A DNA stretch of 9,015 bases, taken from Clostridiales bacterium (GTDB taxonomy: Bacteria > Bacillota > Clostridia > Oscillospirales > QAMX01). Numbering within the stretch: position 1 is the first letter of the stretch; each line of letters opens with the position of its first letter. The translations under genes and the position numbers were made by a program. The DNA lies in the NCBI GenBank assembly GCA_016303065.1, contig JAEDMJ010000063.1, positions 1 through 9,015 of the forward strand. Reading direction: 5' to 3'. The notes below the pieces were generated by a model, which saw only the letters and a list, made by a program, of their open reading frames with translations, was not told the origin of the DNA and did no database searches. Below, in pieces: positions 1 to 5,661 of this stretch.

Positions 1-340
1 TATCTCCGCACTGTCCTTTGAGAGAAGCAGGAGCGTGCTCGGCAAGTATCTTCTCAGCTTTATCGGATATATCAATCATGCAGTTTGCCACTTCTTCGGA
101 AATTTCGGAAGTCAACGCGCAGATCTTCTCAAAAATATCAAGCTCAAACACAAGGAAATTGGCAGATAATTTATCGTCATTGAGGTGAACGAAATTGTTT
201 TCTATCAACCACGGAAGCGTTATATTTTCATGGTTTGCTTCTTTGCACAGAATTGCATCGCATACGGCTTCGGCTTTGTCTTTAAAATCCAAAGTGCTAA
301 AAGCGCTTAAAACAAGGGGCAAAAAACAAGAATACGGCAT
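1..340 (-). CDS. C-terminal part of an unrecognised, possibly HTH-type regulatory protein (runs off the window)
   Basis: The minus strand is open from base 340 to the window edge without a stop (113 codons), with protein-like composition: a hydrophobic segment, the phrase 'LPWLIENNFVHL', then acidic helical stretches ('FELDIFEKICALTSEISEE', 'DISDKAEKILAEHAP'). The only in-frame ATG is at 338-340 and has no convincing ribosome binding site. The frame stays open upstream to a stop at 437-439, and the upstream residues ('GQFYKNTVYFVRDM') also look coding, with no GTG or TTG start. The gene may therefore have lost its 5' end near the end of the GH2 gene. The layout, with a 'YKNTVYFVRDMPY'-like segment before a helical C-terminus, recalls hypothetical HTH/sigma-like proteins of Clostridia, but this is memory only and no function is assigned. 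Base composition is more AT-rich than the GH2 gene. Confidence 0.5.
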   Translation of the reverse strand, partial: MPYSCFLPLVLSAFSTLDFKDKAEAVCDAILCKEANHENITLPWLIENNFVHLNDDKLSANFLVFELDIFEKICALTSEISEEVANCMIDISDKAEKILAEHAPASLKGQCGD

Positions 341-369
341 ATCTCTTACGAAATATACCGTATTCTTGT
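326..369 (-). terminator. 12-bp perfect inverted repeat followed by a T-run, candidate terminator of the GH2 gene
   Basis: ACAAGAATACGG at 326-337 is the exact reverse complement of CCGTATTCTTGT at 358-369, with a 20-nt loop. Read on the minus strand, the second arm runs straight into a run of six T, as in an intrinsic terminator, and it lies about 55 nt past the stop codon of the GH2 gene. Against this, the stem is A/T-rich and the loop large, and the hairpin lies inside the open frame of the next minus-strand coding region, whose only ATG falls in the loop. Confidence 0.5.
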
Positions 370-423
370 AAAACTGTCCTTTAGCACCCGAGGCTAAGCT
401 CTTCGGGGCTTTGGTTTCCGATT

Positions 424-3400
424 TTACTTTATCTCCTCAAAGGGATCCACGTTTCCGGTCACGACCGGCTTGATTCTGAATCCGAAGGACAGCTCCTTCT
501 CGTCAAGATAATAGTCCGGCTCTTTGGCGGCGATGCGGTCGTTGGGCGCAAGCGCATGGAAGCGGTAGTCAAGGCTTACGACCGTCTCGTCCAGGGGGAC
601 AAGCTCCCATGAATGGGCCGTTTCGTCAAGCTGGCGGTTCGTAAAGTGCAGCGCCTTGAAGCAGAGCTCGCTGCCCTCGCCCCGCGGGGCAAAGAGCAGA
701 CCGCGCCCGTTCTCGTCCGCAACCGTGGCCCAGACGGTACCGTAGTGCGAGGAGCACTCCTGGGGCATGACGTAAGGCTCGTACATATCGCTGACCTTTG
801 CGGAAAAGCGTCCGACCCGCGAGGACCGGCGCCTGTCAACATACGCCTCAAAGGGGCCGTGGCCGTAATATTCGGCGTACTCGTTTCCGGCAGGCATTTT
901 GAACTCAAGCCCGATTTTGGGAAGGAACTTGACAACGTCCCTGACCGTACCGGTGAAATAGAAATCCGCCGCTCCGTCGGACGTGAATTCCCAGCTTGCC
1001 GTTCCGCGGATCAGCGTCGGCGCAGAGGGCGCTCCGAAGCCTATCTCCGCCGATATGCGCAGCGCGCCCGTCTCGGTAAAGTCGGTGGAGACGGAGAAAG
1101 TCTTCTGATATGCCGAGTTGAAACGCAGATGCGTCTTCCAGAAGGGCTGGCGGTTGTTATACGTCCGCGGATGCCAGATGCAAAGGCCAATCGGCGAAGC
1201 GAGCATCTCTTTTCCGCCGCTTACGATCGAGAAAATGCGGCCGTAGCGCTTGTCGTAGGAGTACACCGTGTTTCCGGAAATGACGCGGACGAACTTCTCG
1301 TCCTCGAGCATGACCGGCTCTCCGGCTCCGGAAGAAATCTTTTCCGCGGCCGGGGCGGCGATTTTATACTGCTCAAATCCGGCTTCAAAGCCGCGGGGAA
1401 CAAGGTCGGTTTCGGTTTTTGTGACAAAGCTCAGCGTCAGATAGGCGTTTCCGAATGCGGCGCTCTCGTCAAAAAGGCTGTACTCCGCAGTTTCACCGGG
1501 AGCAACGGAGAGTGGCTCTTTTCCCTGGGCAACCGTGCGTCCGTCGCACTCCAGTTTCCAGAGCATCTCCATGTCGCCGAGAGAAACGAACCTGCGTCTG
1601 CTGGTAACTTTGACTTTTCCGTTTTCATATGAAGCGCTCCAGGGCTGGTAGACGCGCTTCATATCGTAATATCCCGGACGGGGCTTTCGGTCCGGATGGA
1701 CAAGTCCGTCAACACAGCTCACGCCGTTGTCCGGGACCGGATCGTAATATCCGCCGTAAGTGTATCTGCCTCCGCCGATATCGACAGCGTGGTCCGTAAG
1801 CTCCCAGATATGCGCGCCGAAGAAGCCGTCGTATTTTTCGACAAGGTCCCAGTTCTCGTACACATGACCCGTGGACATGGAATCCACATATTCGCAGAGA
1901 TAGAACGGCTTGTCGGAAAGCTTTTCGTCAAAGTATTTTTCGATATAGTCCGGAGAGGCGTACATACGGCTCTCCACATCGGAAATATCGTCAAAAGGCT
2001 CGTTCCTCGGCTTGTGCGCAAACTCCCTCTGAGCGTTTTCGTAGTGGATTATGGCGTCAGGCATACGGTTTTTGATGTACCGGCGCATGGAGCGATGGTT
2101 GCGCCCGATGCTGGACTCATTGCCCAGCGACCACATCACGACGCATCCGCGGTTCTTGTCCCGCTCAAAAAGCCGTGCGGCGCGGTCCACATACGCTTCT
2201 TCCCAGTCGGGATTGTCCGACATCGCGCTTGCCCAGCGCTCAAAGCTCCACGCCCCGGCGTAAGCGTCTCCCCGGTATTCAAATCCCGCTCCGTGAGTTT
2301 CCAGGTCGGCTTCGTCGACGAGCATAAACCCGTATTTGTCGCAGAACTCCGTAAAGCGCGGATCGTTCGGATAGTGGGAAGTGCGGATCGCATTGACATT
2401 GGCCTGTTTCAGAAGCTTGAGGTCGCGGATCATGTGCTCCACCGGAGTGGCGTATCCGAGAGTCGGGTGGCTGTCGTGGCGGTTGATGCCGCGAAGCTTG
2501 ACCTTCGCGCCGTTCATGTATACGACTCCGGACTTTATCTCGATACGCTTGAGCGCGGTCATGTTCACGATGCACTCTCCGCAGGCGCTCAGCCTGAGTG
2601 AATAGAGCCGGGGCTGCTCGTCGTTCCAGAGCACCGGTGAATCGAGCTTCACATTTATGCAGTTTCCGCTCTCGGAGCCGGAAGCGACGGTTTTTCCGCA
2701 GGGCGAGACAAGCTCCCACTCCACGGGAAATTCTCCGCGGCGGTCAAGGTCAATGCAGAGCTCCGCCGAAGAGAGATCTTCCGCTATGTTCTGTCTTATA
2801 TAGAAGTCGCGGAGATTGTTTTCCGGACGCGCAAGGATGTAGACCTCGCGGAAAATTCCGGAAAGCCTGAAGAAGTCCTGGTCCTCAAGATATGTTCCGT
2901 CGCACCACTTCAAGACGAGGACCGTCAGAAGATTGTCCCCGCCGCGGACATATTCCGTCACGTCGAACTCGCTTGTACTGTGGCTCACCTGGCTGTATCC
3001 GGCAAAGGTTCCGTTGACCCAGACATAGAAAGCCGACGACACGCCCTCAAAGTTCAGGTAGAAGCGCTCGCCTTCGGGAAGGATGAAATGGCGGCTGTAA
3101 AGCCCGCAGGGGTTCTCGTCCGCAACGAAGGGGGGATCAAAATGGAACGGGTACTCCTGGTCGATATACTGGGGACGGTCGTAATCCCTGTCCGTACAGT
3201 TCTGCCAGCATTTCGGAACCGTAAGCCTGTCGCACGGAACTCCGTCAAGGCCGCCGGCACAAATTTCTTCGGAAACATCCTCAAAAGAGGAGAAAAATTT
3301 GAAATCCCACTCCCCGCAGAGGTTCAGGAATCTGTCGGATGAATCCCTCAGTCCTTTTTCGGCAAAGGCCACGCTCTGGTAAGGCACAAAATATGCCCTC

Positions 3401-3459
3401 GGCGCTTCCGTTCCGACATGGAGATGTTCAAGCGACTTGTGGTAGGGTGCAAAGTCCAT
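424..3459 (-). CDS. Glycoside hydrolase family 2 beta-galactosidase (LacZ-type), with altered substrate-pocket residues
   Basis: A 1011-aa protein, about the length of E. coli LacZ (1023), with the complete LacZ domain order: N-terminal sugar-binding jelly roll (about 45-210), immunoglobulin-like domains, TIM barrel (about 320-610) and C-terminal beta-sandwich ending near 'DYRFHALAPND'. Acid/base Glu448 lies in 'MWSLGNES' and nucleophile Glu523 in 'YLCEY'. The metal-site motif 'DLETHG' (Glu387, His389) and 'EDQDFFRLSGIFREV' are present. It should hydrolyse a terminal beta-linked sugar. No signal peptide is visible, so it acts in the cytoplasm on imported sugars. Several positions that hold galactose in E. 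coli LacZ differ: Asn102 becomes Asp100, Phe601 becomes Ser581 and His540 becomes Asp526; Trp999 also seems to be missing. The substrate may therefore not be lactose, and no lacZ symbol is given. The ATG at 3459 has AAGGA about 11 nt upstream and its own promoter. No transporter or sugar regulator adjoins it. Confidence 0.93.
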   Translation of the reverse strand: MDFAPYHKSLEHLHVGTEAPRAYFVPYQSVAFAEKGLRDSSDRFLNLCGEWDFKFFSSFEDVSEEICAGGLDGVPCDRLTVPKCWQNCTDRDYDRPQYIDQEYPFHFDPPFVADENPCGLYSRHFILPEGERFYLNFEGVSSAFYVWVNGTFAGYSQVSHSTSEFDVTEYVRGGDNLLTVLVLKWCDGTYLEDQDFFRLSGIFREVYILARPENNLRDFYIRQNIAEDLSSAELCIDLDRRGEFPVEWELVSPCGKTVASGSESGNCINVKLDSPVLWNDEQPRLYSLRLSACGECIVNMTALKRIEIKSGVVYMNGAKVKLRGINRHDSHPTLGYATPVEHMIRDLKLLKQANVNAIRTSHYPNDPRFTEFCDKYGFMLVDEADLETHGAGFEYRGDAYAGAWSFERWASAMSDNPDWEEAYVDRAARLFERDKNRGCVVMWSLGNESSIGRNHRSMRRYIKNRMPDAIIHYENAQREFAHKPRNEPFDDISDVESRMYASPDYIEKYFDEKLSDKPFYLCEYVDSMSTGHVYENWDLVEKYDGFFGAHIWELTDHAVDIGGGRYTYGGYYDPVPDNGVSCVDGLVHPDRKPRPGYYDMKRVYQPWSASYENGKVKVTSRRRFVSLGDMEMLWKLECDGRTVAQGKEPLSVAPGETAEYSLFDESAAFGNAYLTLSFVTKTETDLVPRGFEAGFEQYKIAAPAAEKISSGAGEPVMLEDEKFVRVISGNTVYSYDKRYGRIFSIVSGGKEMLASPIGLCIWHPRTYNNRQPFWKTHLRFNSAYQKTFSVSTDFTETGALRISAEIGFGAPSAPTLIRGTASWEFTSDGAADFYFTGTVRDVVKFLPKIGLEFKMPAGNEYAEYYGHGPFEAYVDRRRSSRVGRFSAKVSDMYEPYVMPQECSSHYGTVWATVADENGRGLLFAPRGEGSELCFKALHFTNRQLDETAHSWELVPLDETVVSLDYRFHALAPNDRIAAKEPDYYLDEKELSFGFRIKPVVTGNVDPFEEIK

Positions 3460-3527
3460 TTTTTAACCGTCCTTCAACAAATAAATATCCGAAAATTGAA
3501 AAACCGAAATGATACGATTACACTGAA

Positions 3528-3556
3528 AGTATACCATGCCCCGGGAATTATGTCAA
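3528..3556 (-). promoter_or_regulatory. Sigma-A promoter of the GH2 gene
   Basis: On the minus strand, TTGACA (3551-3556) and TATACT (3528-3533) are separated by exactly 17 bp, one mismatch from the full consensus. Transcription would start near 3521, giving a leader of about 60 nt. The -35 box overlaps one arm of the palindrome at 3538-3581. Confidence 0.85.
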
Positions 3557-3581
3557 TCTCGCCTTTGTGATAATCCGGGGC
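3538..3581. promoter_or_regulatory. Imperfect palindrome over the GH2 promoter, candidate operator
   Basis: GCCCCGG (3538-3544) with ATTAT (3547-3551) mirrors ATAAT (3570-3574) with CCGGGGC (3575-3581). This gives 12 paired positions, with a 2-base bulge in the left arm and an 18-bp centre. The site covers the spacer and -35 box of the minus-strand promoter and ends 22 bp before the -35 box of the glnA promoter. It lies upstream of both predicted start sites, so it would act as DNA rather than RNA. A repressor bound here would block the GH2 gene and could touch both promoters. No regulator gene lies beside it in the window. Confidence 0.5.
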
Positions 3582-3602
3582 AAAAAACATCTTTTTGAGT
3601 TG

Positions 3603-3631
3603 TTGACAGCCGCCTTTTCCGGTGATATAAT
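3603..3631 (+). promoter_or_regulatory. Perfect-consensus sigma-A promoter of the glnA operon
   Basis: TTGACA (3603-3608), 17 bp, TATAAT (3626-3631): an exact match to the housekeeping consensus with ideal spacing. Transcription is predicted to start near 3638. So strong a core promoter before a nitrogen gene suggests that control is imposed after initiation, in the leader or on the enzyme. Confidence 0.92.
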
Positions 3632-3636
3632 AAATA

Positions 3637-3743
3637 AAGAACGATGGTGTTCTTCCGTGGGGGCGTACTGCGCCCTTTCGAAGGAGCATCTTTTTTCGTT
3701 TTTGAAAGAAGCGCTTATTTGGCGATCGGAGGTCGAATATATT
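3637..3743 (+). promoter_or_regulatory. Structured glnA leader with three candidate hairpins, possible ANTAR antitermination target
   Basis: About 105 nt lie between the predicted transcription start and the glnA ATG. Hairpin 1 is AAGAAC (3637-3642) with GTTCTT (3649-3654) around a six-base loop GATGGT. Hairpin 2 is GGGCG (3661-3665) with CGCCC (3671-3675) and loop TACTG. Hairpin 3 is AGC plus CTTTTTTC (3685-3697) with GAAAGAAG plus GCT (3704-3715) around a six-base loop, followed by TTATTT, so it could act as a weak terminator. ANTAR proteins bind paired hairpins with six-base loops that overlap a terminator. As I recall, the loop consensus has A at position 1 and G at position 4; hairpin 1 has G at both, so the fit is partial. 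The SD sequence GGAGG is at 3728-3732. Confidence 0.45.
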
Positions 3744-4973
3744 ATGATTTACAGTCAAAGCGATGTACTCGATTATGTCCGCGAGGAGGACGTCAAATTT
3801 GTCCGCCTCGCATTTTGCGATGTTTTCGGCACGCAAAAGAACGTGTCCGTCATGACCTCCGAGCTCGAACGCGCCTTCGACAACGGCATATCGGTCGATG
3901 CGTCCGCAATCCCCGGTTTCGGCGGAAACGTCTCTTCCGACCTTTTTCTCCGGCCGGACGCCTCCACGCTCCAGCTCCTGCCATGGCGTCCGTCCCACGG
4001 GCGCGTTATTCGGATGTACTGCGACGTGCTCAAGCCCGACGGCTCCGCCTTTGAAAACGACACCCGCGCGATACTGCGCCGCGTGTCCGAATCCGCCCGC
4101 AGGGAGCGGGTCGGCTGCCGCTTCGGGACGGAATACGAGTTTTACCTCTTCCTCACCGACGAACACGGCGACCCGACCATCATCCCCCACGACCGCGCCG
4201 GATACATGGACATCGATCCCCTCGACCGGGGCGTAAACGTCCGCCGGGAAATCTGCCTCACCCTTTCGCAGATGGACATCTTCCCCGAAAGCTCCCACCA
4301 CGAGGAGGGCCCGGGCCAGCACGAGATCGACTTCCGCTTTGACACCGCGCTCCGCGCCGCAGACAACGCCGTCACATTCCGTTCGGTTGTAAAAAGCGTC
4401 GCATCCGGAAGCGGACTCTACGCCTCTTTCGACCCCAAGCCCCTGCACGGAGAGCCCGGAAGCGGACTCCACGTCAACATATCCCTTTTCGACCCCTCCA
4501 CCGGAACCGACGCAAACAATTCCGTCCAGGAAGCCTTTATCGCCGGAATTCTGGATCACATACGCGAAATTACACTCTTTTTGAACCCCATCGACAGCTC
4601 CTACCGCCGTCTCGGCCGCAGCAAGGCCCCGCGCCACATCGCATGGAGCCGCGGAAACCGTTCCCAGCTCATCCGTATTCCGGAGGCGGCCGGGCAGTAC
4701 AGGCGGTTTGAGCTTCGCTCTCCCGATCCGGCGGCAAACCCCTATCTCGCATTTGCGCTTCTCACAGCCGCAGGAGTTGACGGCGTCCGCCGCGGACTCA
4801 CTCTCTGCCCCCCGTCCGACATCGACGCCCTCGACCGCAGCTCTGACACGGCAAGTCTCACGCTCCTGCCCCAAACACTGGCAGAGGCCGCCGGAGCGGC
4901 TCTCTCTTCCGAATTTGTAAACGGGCTGCTTCCCGGAAGGCTTATAGAAAGCTACGCAAAAGCCATGCGCTGA
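3744..4973 (+). CDS. glnA: Type I glutamine synthetase, short C-terminus, flap Glu replaced by Lys
   Basis: A 409-aa enzyme of the GSI family, which joins ammonia to glutamate at the cost of ATP in the cytoplasm, normally as a dodecamer. The beta-grasp N-terminal domain is at about 15-95 ('DVFGTQKN', 'DASAIPGF'), followed by the catalytic domain. Metal and substrate residues are visible: 'GTEYEFYLF' (Glu130, Glu132), 'EEGPGQHEID' (Glu187/188, Glu194), 'GSGLHVNIS' (His243), 'NRSQLIRIP' (Arg306, Arg311) and 'RFELRSPDPAANPYL' (Glu323, Arg325). Two things are odd. In the active-site flap, where relatives have Glu before 'AP' (Glu304 in B. subtilis), this protein has 'RSKAP' (Lys294). The C-terminus stops at 'ESYAKAMR', roughly 20-25 residues short of the usual 'EW..Y' and 'WE...Y' tail. 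No adenylylation-site tyrosine segment is evident. The ATG at 3744 is chosen because GGAGG lies 11 nt upstream, downstream of the promoter, and family homology starts there. Confidence 0.93.
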   Translation: MIYSQSDVLDYVREEDVKFVRLAFCDVFGTQKNVSVMTSELERAFDNGISVDASAIPGFGGNVSSDLFLRPDASTLQLLPWRPSHGRVIRMYCDVLKPDGSAFENDTRAILRRVSESARRERVGCRFGTEYEFYLFLTDEHGDPTIIPHDRAGYMDIDPLDRGVNVRREICLTLSQMDIFPESSHHEEGPGQHEIDFRFDTALRAADNAVTFRSVVKSVASGSGLYASFDPKPLHGEPGSGLHVNISLFDPSTGTDANNSVQEAFIAGILDHIREITLFLNPIDSSYRRLGRSKAPRHIAWSRGNRSQLIRIPEAAGQYRRFELRSPDPAANPYLAFALLTAAGVDGVRRGLTLCPPSDIDALDRSSDTASLTLLPQTLAEAAGAALSSEFVNGLLPGRLIESYAKAMR

Positions 4974-5022
4974 CCAAAAAACGCTGACAAACAGAAATTT
5001 TCGCAAAAAGGAGAGGTTCGGA

Positions 5023-5610
5023 ATGGTCTTCAGCAGCACGGTATACGCAGCGCTTGTGCTTTCCGGAACCGACAAAGGCGCCTCGATTATAAGCGATATG
5101 CTTCCCATTGGGCAGTTTTCTCCCGTCACCGTGGCTTCAAGCGGCGGCGAAGGGCGCAGACTTCTCCTTTCGACGGACTACGATATCGTCATAATAAACA
5201 CCCCCCTCCGGGATGAATTCGGAGCAGAGCTTGCTCTTGATCTGACCCAGAACACCTCCGCCGGAGTGCTTCTTTTGGTGAAGGGCGAGCAGTACGACCG
5301 CACAGTCGACCAGGTGGAGCGCGCCGGAGTTCTCACGCTTCCCAAGCCTTTCAGCCAGCAGGTGCTCTCGGCGTCCATACGGCTCATGACCGCAACGCGC
5401 GAGCGGCTCCGGCTTTTAGAGATGAAAAACACCGGACTCCGCGAAAAGATCGACGAGATCCGCGTCGTCAACCACGCAAAATGGCTTCTTATAGACCGTT
5501 TGGGCATGAACGAGGCCGACGCGCACAGATATATCGAAAAGCAGGCGATGGACACCCGCATTTCAAAGCGCGCCGCAGCCGAAGCCATAATCCGCACTCA
5601 CGAAGGCTGA
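5023..5610 (+). CDS. ANTAR-domain RNA-binding antiterminator with degenerate receiver domain (NitR/AmiR-like)
   Basis: A 195-aa protein. Residues 1-120 follow a response-regulator fold: hydrophobic strands 'YAALVLSG' and 'YDIVIINTPL', and 'LPKPF' with the conserved Lys near the end. Where the phospho-acceptor Asp should stand there is Asn ('IINTPLRDEFG'), and the acidic pair after strand 1 is missing, so control by phosphorylation is unlikely. A coiled helix (about 123-147, 'LRLLEMKNTGLREKIDEI') leads into the ANTAR domain (about 135-191), with 'AKWLLIDRLGMNEADAHRYI' and 'AMDTRISKRAAAEAII'. ANTAR domains bind paired hairpins in nascent RNA and prevent termination. From memory, ANTAR genes next to clostridial glnA (such as nitR in C. 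saccharobutylicum) act in nitrogen control. It lies 49 nt after glnA with AAGGAG 9 nt before its ATG, so co-transcription is likely and its RNA target may be the glnA leader. Confidence 0.88.
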   Translation: MVFSSTVYAALVLSGTDKGASIISDMLPIGQFSPVTVASSGGEGRRLLLSTDYDIVIINTPLRDEFGAELALDLTQNTSAGVLLLVKGEQYDRTVDQVERAGVLTLPKPFSQQVLSASIRLMTATRERLRLLEMKNTGLREKIDEIRVVNHAKWLLIDRLGMNEADAHRYIEKQAMDTRISKRAAAEAIIRTHEG

Positions 5611-5661
5611 GCCCACCGGAAAACAATACACATAAAAAATACAAGCGAGGAAAGTCACACC

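Noticed and set aside
613..2601. Two long plus-strand open frames (613-1632 and 1696-2601) opposite the GH2 gene
   Set aside because: Both are shadows of the GH2 coding sequence: no ribosome binding sites, Arg/Val-rich composition and no recognisable motif.
3567..3743. N-terminal extension of glutamine synthetase from an upstream ATG at 3567
   Set aside because: It would start upstream of the predicted transcription start, has no ribosome binding site and adds non-homologous residues; the ATG at 3744 has GGAGG and fits the family.
3474..5129. Long open frame (551 codons) antisense to glnA
   Set aside because: It mirrors a GC-rich real gene, and its residues are low-complexity (Gly/Val/Glu-rich) with no family motif. 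The plus-strand glutamine synthetase explains the region fully.
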